Source of the DNA: Priapulus caudatus
Lineage: Eukaryota; Priapulida; Priapulimorpha; Priapulimorphida; Priapulidae
Assembly: GCF_000485595.1 (NCBI RefSeq)
Contig: NW_014577557.1
Coordinates: forward strand, 157,465-201,375
Direction: 5' to 3'
Length of the DNA stretch: 43,911 nt
The position numbers were made by a program, and so were the translations under genes. Below the pieces are notes generated by a model, which had not been told where the DNA came from, did not search any database, and saw only the letters and a program-made list of their open reading frames with translations. Positions 32,236 to 42,823 of this stretch are shown piece after piece (the first letter of the stretch is position 1; every line of letters begins with the position of its first letter).

Positions 32236-32984
32236 TACCCATATTGAGTCGGTCATTACGGCCGTCGTGCGTATAAGCCATATGGATCTGCCCCCACACG
32301 CTTGGCTAATGTGACGTGGCAGTCTCAGTTAACCAATGGCTAATTTTTGCTACTGCGCTTTACACCCAGCACCCTCGTTGCGCATGCCGTGGCGCATGCG
32401 CAGTAGCGCTAGGGCTGGTAATTTCAGACTTGGGGGGGGGTAATCTCAGACCGTGACCACCGCGCTACGGGCAGATCTTTGCATAATACTCTTCTTTCTC
32501 AAGCCGGTAGCGGAGAATCATTTGCATAATATATTATAGAATACCATATAGACACATGCTCTTAGCTATACTCTCTGTGAATATTTAGTTTATTGACGGC
32601 ACGATTAGTCAAATATTAGCAGAATATATCGTTACCGTCATCTCCCTTACCGCCTTGAATATAGACACTCCCTAAGCAGGCTGCACTGCACCGAATCTGG
32701 CCCGCCTGTCACGTGACAGTTGTTCAGAAACTGGCGACGCGCCGCGCCTGGGTATGATCCTTCTACTTCTATTTATTTCTGTGATTCCGCCCCACTAATT
32801 AATGTAGCAAGTTGTAGCAGCGACTTTTGATTCAAATTGACATCCTCGCCGCAGCCATCTATCGGTAAAAATAATTCAATATGCGCACAATTGCGACCTT
32901 TGGTTTCATAGAAACACAATAATGCCCACCATGCATAATGATATTATCTGTATCTAGGTGGACCCGACGCGCCATTATTGAAAT
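32236..32984. other. Spacer with repeat fragments
   Basis: Contains a half unit of the 112-bp dyad repeat (about 32409-32455) and a diverged fragment of the foldback element of WDR74 intron 1 (about 32535-32650). No gene was recognised. Confidence 0.5.
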
Positions 32985-33125
32985 ACACTACACAACACAC
33001 CACCACACACACACCACACACACACCACACACACAAACACACACACACAACACACACACACACAGCACCACACACACACACACCACACACACACACACAC
33101 ACAACCACCACACACAACACAACAC
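32985..33125 (+). repeat. CA microsatellite
   Basis: CACACACACCACAC-type dinucleotide repeat with CCACC interruptions. Confidence 0.9.
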
Positions 33126-33647
33126 CGCCACATACCATACAAACCAGAGAGACATGATACAAGATTGCCGTGCGCACAGCTTTGCTGTGGATCCTGAGCG
33201 CTGTGTCGGCGCGAATGCAGACGCCGCAGTTCCGCGGGATATGCGCACGCGACGCGCGAGATGTTTCAAGTATGAAGCGCTGTCCGCAGTGGAATGACGT
33301 GCGCCAAATTCGAGCCCGGCGCACGTCTCCACCCCCCCCCCCCCCCAGTGGTCAGCGGATGCCGCTCTGTAGTTTTGGAAGATAACATGAAGACTCTTGT
33401 TCTAAAATTAAGAACTATCGGCCGGCTAAATAAGCAGCAATATACATGACCTTTCTGAATTTCTTGACTAGTCAGTCAAAGGGCTTTGTTGGCGAGTCCA
33501 TTATCGCAGAGCTTCCAATTTGAAATGGCCCATGAAAATTGCTCAACGTGGAATTGCTGCTTTCGGCAACTCCAAAGAAAAAACAATTTTGTCTCCCTCT
33601 TAATGCACCCTCCCTGATCATCACGCATTCAGTGCGTAAACAATAAT
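33126..33647. other. Non-coding, no recognised feature
   Basis: Includes a 14-C run near 33331-33346. No exon or terminal repeat was identified before the element beginning at 33648. Confidence 0.4.
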
Positions 33648-33789
33648 AGTGGGCAGATATTGTAACAAAAATAGGTCGAAAATGTTCACATCCGGCAGAA
33701 AGTGTCTGAAATTTTGCATACAGGGGTATTTTGTCTATTTTGACACATGCTGAGTTCGACAAAATTGCCGGATCCAAGCAGGGTCTGAC

Positions 33790-34530
33790 GACTAAATCGG
33801 CCGCGCATCTTGATTCCAATATGCCGCATAATGAAACATTAATAATTACTATCTTGGGTTCAAACATGCACCTGTGGCGCTTGAAAATTTACGTACACAA
33901 GGGCATTTCGGACATGCAGGTTAATAATGAAGTTAATTTTGAATTCTGACAAACCATATGGGCAGCCATTTTGAATCCGCAATATGGCCACATGAAACGA
34001 AAATTGAAACATTACTATCTGCGGTTCTCTAAATGACATGTGGCGCTTAATATTTGGTACACACAGAGCATTTTCACACTGCTGACGTTTCAATAATGGA
34101 TTGATTTGACCAATTCTGACAACCATATGGCAGCCATTTGTGAATTCCAGTATGGCGACATGACAAAACATGAACATTACTATCTTAATTGGGTTCTAAT
34201 GACCTGCCGGCGCCTTGAAATTTGGGTACACAAGAGCCTTTTGCCATGCTGAGTTCAATAATGCATTTGGATTTGACATGTCTGACAAACCATATGGCAG
34301 CCATTTTAAATTCGCAGTTTGGCCACATGCACGAAACATTGCAACATTACTATCTTGGGGGTTCTAAATGCACTCTGCGGTGCTGAAATTTGGTACACAA
34401 GAGCATTTTGCCATGCTGAGTTTAATAATGGATTGATTTGACATGTTTGACAAACCATATGGGAGCCATCTTAAATTCTAGTATGGCCGACATGACGAAA
34501 TGCCTGAAAATCTTAGGTTGCTAAATCACG
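33790..34530 (-). repeat. 159-bp satellite units, left arm of copy 2
   Basis: About 4.6 units in reverse complement, with many one-base insertions compared with the clean right arm. Confidence 0.8.
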
Positions 34531-34562
34531 TAAGGCACTGAAACTTGAAACTCAAGGATTTT

Positions 34563-36168
34563 TTATATGGCTGAGTTCAATTGTTTCAATAGAGCAAAAA
34601 GCCTATTCCAAAATATTTTCCTCACAAATTTGAAAGCTGTAACATGCCGCAAGACGTTTTCCATCCATTTTACTTTTTTCTGTTGCTCATCTGGGAAGCA
34701 TTGTCCGGAGCAAAAACACAGTTCTGTGCATGGTAGATTAGCCGCGGAACATTTGCAATTTCCAGCACACCGTTTCTTACATTTTGCCACTTGATCAGCT
34801 CTTGGCACCCCTTTGACGCCTCTGCCATTATTGTCCAAAATGGACGCCAGTCATCATCAGCATTTTTCGCCCATCCCCAATCTGCAGGTGAAGGCAGCTC
34901 TGGGTTTGCAATTTGAGACTGTTCCCAGATGTGACCAGCCTGAAAGACTGCCCCTCTTCACATGTTGACGCAGTGACTCGATCCTTTGTCGCGTGGAATG
35001 TTTTCCAATTGCGATTTCCCTGAGCAAACAGCTGCTTCCGCTGCTTTGTTCACTTTCTTCAGAAGGCGAAGTTTTACTGTACAGAACAACGAAGAACCTC
35101 TCTATTGTTGTTCATGTCATCATTTGTTACTTCAGCTGGTGCATGTGAGAGATGATTGAAGACCTCCTTCAAGTTAGGCATGGAATTCCATATGTTCCAC
35201 ACGGTCCTTTTGCCAATCCCAGATATGGCAGAAACAGTATCGCATCCGGAAACACGTGCAGGAACAAAAGGCACCATGAGCGTTCAGGGCCAATGTGAGT
35301 CGCAAATATTGTTGAGCAGCAATGTGCCTGAAATTGTTTCCACGTCCAAATGCCAACCACATTGCACAGCCGTCCATAACGCCTTGCCCATCGCGATCGC
35401 CAACACAAACCACATCCGTGTCCGTTGCCATGGAATTACTATACTTCTGTGCCCCCGCTGATATGCATGCCAAGCATGTAGCAACATGCGTGAATCAGCC
35501 TCTTTCATGCGTACATGGCTCAATTGAGAAACATCAGAATAGGGCTTTGATTTAACCTCTTCTTCATTGGTTGTTAGAAAGATATTTTCACTTCTGGACA
35601 GCCATCGTTTGCCAGAGCATCTGCAAGGAAACTGAATAGTGTCTTTTTTGTTGGAATCTACACGAAAGGAAAGCTGCTCCAGTTTCGTCGTACGGATGTC
35701 TGTTCAGTCACATGGAGTGGTATGCCAGTGCCACGACCAAGCCTGGTGCTTCCTTTGAGACGCGTCCGTTCTGTAGGTGTCCCACACTAGATCAACACGC
35801 AATAACCAGACTCCTCGTTTAACTTTCGGGCAATGTACGGAAGGAAACTGTTTCTGTGCATAGTCACCAAATGTCCTGACCACACTGTTGCACTTCGTAG
35901 GCTCCACTCCAACTGGTGGACTAAGGCAGCCCCATCAAAAATGCTAACTACTTCTTTCGGCATATCATGAGGACGTGGCGCTAATGCTTCCAACCACGGC
36001 AAATGTTAAGCTTTTCCGGTCGGTGGGCGCATTGTATTTATATCTTCAGCCAATGCTGGTGGCCACCCATGACACGCATGTTCAAAGAATGTATCAAGAT
36101 CACCGGCCATCTCTTGCTTGGCAAGAAATGTACATTCGTGAGAACAGCGCCACATTACTTTTCATACT
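34563..36168 (-). pseudogene. Transposon-like ORF, 3' two-thirds, frameshifted
   Basis: Minus-strand segments in different frames, in order: ALFSRMYISCQARDG near 36130, VSIFDGAALVHQLEW near 35930, a KEADSRMLLHAWHAYQRGHR segment near 35470, and GIGKRTVWNIWNSMPNLKE near 35200. The 3' end is a Cys-rich motif (CKKRCAGNCKCSAANLPC, then CTELC-type spacing to QC) near 34740. The KEADSRMLLHA block resembles the SHEEADTR-type motif of the remembered family, possibly a nuclease-like fold, and the Cys cluster looks like a zinc-binding CXC motif. Several frame breaks make it non-functional as read. Confidence 0.6.
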
Positions 36169-36915
36169 TCATGATAGCCTACTTGTAATCTTCGCCTGAG
36201 ACTTTCCATGTGTGTTCTTGGGCTTCGATTTGAACAGTGGCAGATTGTTCTTTGAAATGGTATCATAGAAATTGACGGAAGGATCCTTGATTCGCTGCTC
36301 CACAAATCTGTCATATCGTGTTTTGCCAGTGTCCTCCACGGATCGCACTGTGGCTATCACTTCATCAGGCATGATGACTTTGGTGTCAAGCACATACAGG
36401 TCTTTACTGTCTTCCGCGAACGGGTTTTCCAGTTTTTCAAATGAACTGATTGTATTATTGAGATCTGATGCAAACGATTTCTGGACACTAAGCAATTGTT
36501 CGTGGTGGCGGACATCAGTTTGCCACTGTCTTTGAAACTGGTCCTCAAACTCACTCAGGATTCTGGCTATTTCTGCACCAGCCACCATCCACCGGCGAAG
36601 AGCCCCTTCATTCTCGGTAATTCCAATGACTCCACCATCACCTTTCACTATAGCGTTCTGCTGTTCGTGTATCTGATCGTGTGCCAAAGCAGAGAACTTG
36701 TGTGATGACTTCTGAGTGACAAAGTTTCCCTTGACAAATTCACAATGGATATCCACGGAATCGTTTGGAAGTTCCTGAAGGTCCATTACATGCACTGTCA
36801 ACCATCTGGCATAATGGTAATGGTCCATGGCAAACATCCACGGAATGATTGCCGTCAGGGGCTCCACATACAGCGTGTAGTTGGCCTCCCGTTGTGATTT
36901 TATGAATGCCAAGAG
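36169..36915 (-). pseudogene. Transposon-like ORF, 5' fragment
   Basis: A single open minus-strand frame of about 245 codons. Seen: DHYHYARWLTVHVMDLQEL, then HEFVKGNF-like and SSHKFSALAHDQIHEQQNA segments, VKGDGGVIGITENEGALRRW, VAGAEIARILSEFEDQF, and LPLFKSKPK near its end. The frame continues upstream only into the (GT)n block, so the family's N-terminal part is absent and no credible start codon is present. Function is unknown; the conserved HYARW and DQxHEQ motifs are family hallmarks in my memory, not a proven catalytic site. Confidence 0.65.
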
Positions 36916-36927
36916 AATGCCACGTAC

Positions 36928-36952
36928 TGTATGTGTGTGCGTGCTTGCGTAC

Positions 36953-36994
<42 letters not shown>

Positions 36995-37084
36995 TGCGTG
37001 TGTGCGCGCGTGTGTGTGTGTGTGTGTGCGTGCATGTGTGTGCGCACGCGTGTGTGTGCGTGTGTGTGCGCGCGTGTGTGTAGT
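36928..37084. repeat. GT/GCGT microsatellite in copy 2
   Basis: (TG)n with CGCGTGTG interruptions, at the same relative position as in copy 1. Confidence 0.9.
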
Positions 37085-37092
37085 AGATAGTA

Positions 37093-37605
37093 TTGTTCAA
37101 CATTTCGTCATGTCGGCCATACTGGAATTTAAGATGGCTGCCATATGGTTTGACAGACATGTCAAATCAATCCATTATTGAAGTCGGCATGTCAAAATGC
37201 TCTTGTGTACCAAATTTCAGCGCCGCAAGTCATTTAGAACCCAAGATAGTAATGTTCAATGTTTCGTCATGGTGGCCATATTGGAATTCAAAATGGCTGC
37301 CATATGGTTTGTCAGACATTTCAAATCAATCCATTATTGAAGTCAGCATGTCAAAATGCTCTTGTGTACCAAATTTCAGCGCCGCAGGTCATTTAGAACC
37401 CAAGATAGTAATGTTCAATGTTTCGTCATGGTGGCCATATTGGAATTCAAAATGGCTGCCATATGGTTTGTCAGACATGTCAAATCAATCCATTATTGAA
37501 CTCAGCATGTCAAAATGCTCTTGTGTACCAAATATAAGCGCCACATGTCATTTAGAACCCAAGATAGTAATGTTCAATGTTTCGTCATGGTGGCCATATT
37601 GGAAT
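37093..37605 (+). repeat. 159-bp satellite units, right arm of copy 2
   Basis: About 3.2 units with unit starts at 37093, 37252, 37411 and 37570. Adjacent units look nearly identical by eye, and they closely match 29038-29552. Confidence 0.92.
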
Positions 37606-37742
37606 TCAAGATGGCGGCCGATCCATTGGTCAGATCTCTTGGATCCGGCAATTTTTGAAATCAGCGCCCCAAAATACCCCTGTATACAAAATTTCACCCT
37701 TTCTGCCAGATGTGAACATTTTTTTCACATATCTGCCCCACT

Positions 37743-39508
37743 AATAACAGAGATGAAATTGCGTTGAGTTTGTGGCTCTTGAGGCACGGGCATTGACGTA
37801 GAAGACTGTTGAAAGCACAGGCACTTGGAACTTCTCAATAAAAATAAATATTCACACAATTTTTCACAATGATCCACCGCCTGTGTGCAAAATAGGTTCA
37901 CGAACGTATGTGAAACATTTACGGTTAGTACTTACTGTGACATATCCGTGACTAACTGACACCACTGAATTGGTAAAATGTTTCATGCACCTTGAGAAAT
38001 TCTGAGAAAGTACGAGGTTATCATCGCAGAACTCCCGACACCGACCATCCTGATGTAACAAAGCTATATGTAAACAAACAGGCGTGTTGCGAGGTGTCTG
38101 CCTCCGATATCCATTTCGAGGCCCGCTAAGCCAAGCATAAAGCGCGTGGGCAAGACGTCACACACACAGCTACGTTCATTGGCTAAAACAATCGAGTAGC
38201 GCGGTCAGGGATTTTCGGATTTCTTTAATTTTAAGAAAAACTTCAATGTGAAATGAATGACGCACTCGTTCACTTCCGAAAGCGGGTAAAAATGCCGAAT
38301 TTTCCCACTTCGATGCAAAATGCATTGGCCGGGCCTTTCATTATTTACGAAAAGCAAACAGTCTCGCCAAACACCTACACGCAGTAATTGGTCACGTCAT
38401 TGACGCCCCATTCAGTGTCAATCAACGAAGAAGGCGGGGCTTATTCTGATTACGGAGATGCGAAAATTCAACAGAAGGACGTAGCGCAGTGCGCTAAACA
38501 GCGTGTTATTTTCGTTTTTGTGCCAAACTATCGTAGGAAACCGTTCTAGCCTAGCAGAATGCCCTAATTCTTGAGATCGGCGATTCCGTACCTCAATGGG
38601 TCCCCACCTTTGAAATTATAACGGAGAGGTGCGGCGTACGCTGTGATTGGAAGACACAAAGTGCCAATCCTCGGCGCGCCTCGGCATCATGGCCACATCA
38701 CGTCGAGCACGAAAACAATATCCTCCGCTGCACACGTGCAGAGGCTAATAAAGAGATTCTCTCAAAAATTCACCCAAAACAATACACAATAATGTGAATA
38801 TAATAGTTTTTTATTTATTCGGAAAAAAGTTTCTCCATCTCATTTCCAATACCTAGCATGACATTTCAAAACGCTTACATTTAGATATAATACATTCCAG
38901 TATTGAACTATATGTACCACTTAGTATGTAACATTTTGTCCAGAGCTAATACTTTCATAAGAATGATCAATGCTAACTATCAAACTCATGATGCAGAAGA
39001 ATCATGTGTATAATACTAGCTACATCTAAAATACATATATAATCTTTGCTTGCTTTGCCTTCACTCGACTACTAAAATAATAATGAGTAAGTAAATGTGG
39101 TAATAATAAGATTAGATGATATCCGTTAATAAAGTGGACGACAGTCAGTTATGGAGAAAATGAGTTGCAGGTGCTGCCATAGCGTACACGCGGCGTGTAC
39201 TACATACAACACTTGATGGTTTGGTTTATACCTCTGTTGCTTGAAGTACCTTGGCGGTATTGTAATTATTTATCATGTGCTTTGTTACTTAAACAATGTC
39301 GCTAAGGTACGCTGCCACATTTAAACAGATGCACTCGCTTCTCTTAGCATCAAAGAACGTAAATTTCCACCTTATGCGACACAACCCACGGCATTTCAAT
39401 TACACGTTGAGAACTCCGAGCTACCGAAAGGGGGAGAAACCGTCAAACGACGGCGACTATGCTATACACCCCACCCCAGGCTGCCCGCGCGCAACCCGAC
39501 AGTGCTGC
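37743..39508. other. Downstream flank and PSMD2 3' UTR
   Basis: Up to about 38800 no gene or terminal repeat was recognised; a CACTTGGAAC..TCTCAATAAA stretch near 37820 resembles the arms at 2469 and 4592. From about 38820 to 39508 the sequence is the probable 3' UTR of PSMD2 on the minus strand. Confidence 0.5.
38810..38819 (-). terminator. Candidate PSMD2 poly(A) signal
   Basis: Overlapping AATAAA hexamers on the minus strand (AATAAATAAA), about 690 bp after the PSMD2 stop codon. It is the best candidate seen; other variants cannot be excluded. Confidence 0.45.
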
Positions 39509-42327
39509 CTACGTGCCAGACTCGTACGCAGGATTCTTCTTCAGGATGACGAAGCCCTCCATGACGGGAGTCAGCGAGATGTACTCCTCCGTCGCTAGCT
39601 CGGCGCGCTCTCCGTGCGCAAGCAGCACAGGCGTCGTGTGCGTCTGGAAGCCTGTGATCGTCTTTGGCTTCCCGGCTTGCCCGACGACGTCGACGGCTTG
39701 GCCGACGCGCACGGAGACGGGCAGCGGGTGAGCCTCGTCATCGAGCGTGACGAGCATGCGCGGCTGCATCGCGGCGACGGCGTAGTACAGCATGTAGTGT
39801 GAGCGGCCGAGCACGATATTCTTCACGTCGAGGAACGCGACGAGCGTCGCCAGCAACCCGCCGACGGCGACGGGCGACATGATCGCGCGGTCGCTGTGAT
39901 ACGGCGACAGCGTCAGTGTGCCCTTGCCGAGGTGCGTCAGGCCCTGCGCAAGCCGAACCATGAAGAGGTTCGCTGGGTCCTTCGCGTGGTAGACGGCGAG
40001 CTGACGCAGCATCGCGGCGAGGCGCGCGTTGTTCGTGCCCGCGCCGAGCATGCCCATCGCGAAGATTGCGTTGTGCGCCACCTCCTGGTCGCTGTCGTGC
40101 GAGAACTTGCTCAGCGTTTCCATGATGCTCAGGTTCGGGTTCGAGACGGAGATCAGAGCGAGCGCGAGCGGCACGGCACGGCGTATCGTCGGTTCGCCGT
40201 AGCGTAGCAGGTGACCGAACGAGCGGAACGACATCTCCGAGCCGATGTCCTCACCCATCGCAATCAGTGCGATGCCGAGCACGGCGACCGCCTGCTGCGA
40301 TGACAGGTCGGCCTTCCCTTTCTTCTCCTTCTCCTCCTCCTCCTCCTTCTCCTTCTTCTCGTCTTTCTTCTTGCTGCGCTCGTCCTTCTTCGCGTCCTTG
40401 GCGTCGTCGGTGTCGGTGTGCTCGTAGTGCTCACTGCAGATGTGGAGCAGGCGCTGCACCTTGAGCACGTTGCCCGTGCCTGCGTACGCGCACACGTCGA
40501 CGAGAACGGACGCCATGCCGCGGAACGGCTCCGGCAGCACCTCGAGCGCCGCGATCACGGCGTCGATCGATTCCTGCTTGCCGAGGAAGTTGAGACCAAG
40601 AGCCAGCGGCACGAACCTGCAAGGACGCGTTGCTGATTAATTAATGAGGAGATAACAATTTAAATCTTAATTGTTAATCAGTGCTAATACAATGAATATA
40701 TATGTGTATTCTACATATAGTAACAGTTAAAGGAATAATAGGTCCATTGATTATGCAATGTTGACGAATGCTAGAGTAACTGGCACCTTATGTAGTTAAT
40801 AAGTGCATTACCTTATAGCCAAACGCGTATTAGTTTGTCCAATATCACTGCTGGTTACTAAAAAATGTCTAATTGAAATCTGCAGTCCAAGAAATCAGTT
40901 GACTGAGTTGTTTACAGTTTCCATTCAGTTTCAAACCGCTGGGTGTGATACAGATTTATAGTGCACCGGACATTTTCGCACGCATGCTCGGCCGTACGCA
41001 ATGCTATCATCAGTGATTTCGTAAACACGGACACTCGTGATAAGGAACTTTTTGTCAAGGCTGTCCATGTGCGTCCGTGATTAGTACGTGTGTTTTACTC
41101 CATTTCCATGTTTAGTCCATGGCCGTGGTTACACCGCTGACACCTCCATTTCATCTGGCGTCCAAAACATACGGGCCGCACAAATGTTTATGTCATCGGC
41201 GACTTATCGCTTGACTCCTGGATGACATTTACGGCACGTAAATGAATATCAACAACCGATTTCAAGTCTTGCTTGTAATGTAACCAGCAGTGATATTGGA
41301 CAAACTAATACGCGTTAGGCTATAAGGTTACGTACTTATTAACTACACAAGGTGCCAGTTACTCTAGCATTCGTCAGCATTGCATAATCAATGGACCTAT
41401 TATTCCTTTAAACCTCAATTATCCGAACGAGACGGGCGGGGAGTATTTTGTCCGGATAACTGATCTGATCGTATTAAATTGTTAAATATTCACAGGACCT
41501 TGAGATCTTGTTCGGATAATTGATGTTCGGATAACCGAGGCTTGACTGTATACACATGCTAACATATAGAATAATGATGTATATAGCAGGGTAAAATCGA
41601 TTTTTCCGCGGACCTGCGATGAGGTGTAGTATAAATAACGTGCACATCGACAACGACTGAAATCTACAACTGTTAATCAGTACATAGACTGTGAACATGT
41701 TTCCTATATGTTCATGCTAATGCAGATAGTGATAATGAATACAAAAATAAAATATAGTTTTCTACGAACCTGCAACGAAGCTTAGTATAAGTAATGTGCG
41801 CTCATTTAATGATGGAAATTTAATTGTTAATCCATGCCAACATATATGTTGATAATGATCAGGATAATGATAAATGAAAGGATAGATAATGATGAGTAAA
41901 ATCTAGTTTTCTACAATCCTGCGACAAGACATCATCGAGTAATTAACACATGTATAGCGATAACAAGCGAAATCTAATTTTTCATCCTTGTTAACACACA
42001 CATATATATATGTATATAGTGATAATGCCTAGGAGAGTGAAATCTAGTTTTCTAGAACCTCCGTTTATTTCTAAAACCTACAATTAGTTAATACATGTTT
42101 GGAGACATAAAGCGATAATACAGTGATACACCTATTAGTAGTAGCTGCTACAAACTATGTATGTTGATAATGAGTCAAATCTAATTGTAAAATATCGAAG
42201 GTGAAGTTATATTAATTATCTGTTTACCTGGCATATGTATTCTTTAGATCACTCTCACTCTTTTCCATAAGCGTTTGTAAGATGGTGGATGTGACCTCAC
42301 TGTTGCATGAGCCAACTGCAATCATGC
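39509..42327 (-). CDS. PSMD2: PSMD2/Rpn1, 26S proteasome subunit (C-terminal part)
   Basis: PSMD2 (Rpn1) is the non-ATPase scaffold of the 19S base; it binds ubiquitin-like domains and USP14 and packs against the Rpt1-Rpt2 ATPases. Two coding exons lie here: 42228-42327 ([17 protein letters not shown] through LKNTYA) and 39509-40616 ([13 protein letters not shown] to the stop, ending [10 protein letters not shown]). They join in phase with an AG|G arginine codon. The final exon, 368 codons, includes a Lys/Glu-rich linker (about 40310-40430), PC-repeat toroid segments ([14 protein letters not shown]-like, [40 protein letters not shown]) and the strongly conserved end [20 protein letters not shown]. 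About 400 of roughly 900 residues are covered. The 5' exons are past the right end of the window; none was recognised at 42328-43911. The last exon is strikingly GC-rich. Confidence 0.96.
40724..41548. mobile_element. pogo/Tigger-like MITE, split by a later insertion
   Basis: The right end GGATAACCGAGGCTTGACTG at 41548 abuts TA. The left end CAGTTAA (40724-40730) continues after the inserted TTAA-type element as TTAAACCTCAATTATCCGAA (from 41408). Joining across one TTAA gives a left terminus matching the right one in inverse. Confidence 0.75.
40731..41407. mobile_element. TTAA-type MITE inside PSMD2 intron
   Basis: The 677-bp element is bounded by TTAA on both sides (40727-40730, 41408-41411). 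Terminal inverted repeats extend at least 120 bp, starting AGGAATAATAGGTCC at left and ending GGACCTATTATTCCT at right. Its ends differ from those of the TTAA element at 3490, so it is another family. Confidence 0.85.
41549..42227. other. PSMD2 intron, no recognised feature
   Basis: AT-rich intron with loosely repeated TTTTCTA(C/G)AA(C/T)CTGCGA phrases near 41600, 41760 and 41910, possibly an old tandem duplication. Confidence 0.4.
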
Positions 42328-42366
42328 CTACAACAAACATCCCAAAGCACTTTATATAACGTAGTA

Positions 42367-42747
42367 CAGTCAAACTTCATTACAACGTACCTCCAGGGAC
42401 CTTAAGAATCAGTACGTTATAATGATAGTTCGTTGTAACCAATTCCCATAAAATGAACGCTCAATAGCTAAAAGTTCAATAGTGTTACTAAGGCTAAGCG
42501 ACTGGGGAAGTCCCGAAACAGTGCTGCTCGAGCTACAAGGTTTCCCGCCGTACGTTGTAACGAAGGCTAGTATGCATTTTTCCAGTGAAAATTTGAACGT
42601 TGTATTGAAGTTTACGTTATAAAGGTGTACGTTGTAAACGATACTGGCAAATGGAATTATGCATTACATAAATTGCGGACTTGGAGATGTGTGCGTTGTA
42701 GCAGTGTAAACGTTATAAACAGGGTATGTAGTAACGAAGTTCAACTG
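42367..42747. mobile_element. pogo/Tigger-like MITE upstream of PSMD2 exon
   Basis: The ends CAGTCAAACTTCATTACAAC and GTAACGAAGTTCAACTG are inverted and flanked by TA (42365-42366, 42748-42749). The body has ACGTTATAA/TTGTAACG motifs. No transposase is encoded. Confidence 0.75.
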
Positions 42748-42823
42748 TACACAGAACCAAAAAATACACTCTGTATCCATTCATTTAAAAGCTACCATTA
42801 CACAGTGAATACTACAGACTATG

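Larger units (their letters stand above)
33648..37742 (-). mobile_element. Satellite-armed large element, copy 2 (both ends present)
   Basis: The 4,095-bp element has terminal inverted repeats of about 130 bp starting AGTGGGGCAGATATGT, with CAGGGGTATTTTG and TTGCCGGATCCAAG shared by both ends. Inside the termini lie inverted arms of 159-bp satellite units (about 33790-34530 and 37093-37605), a (GT)n block, and a decayed minus-strand coding region. The flanks match as AAT (or ATAA if the element begins TAGTGGG), a possible short target duplication. The coding region resembles a multi-copy uncharacterised protein family I remember from cnidarian, mollusc and chordate genomes; I cannot assign a transposase superfamily. 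Confidence 0.75.

Noticed and set aside
29820-32314. ORFs of 473, 549 and 296 aa, rich in Pro/Ser/Leu or Glu/Gly/Arg
   Set aside because: Lie entirely in polypurine/polypyrimidine repeats and are open in several frames at once.
36169-37047. His/Thr-rich N-terminus of the 292-aa minus ORF
   Set aside because: It is translation of the (GT)n microsatellite; only the part below about 36915 has conserved motifs.
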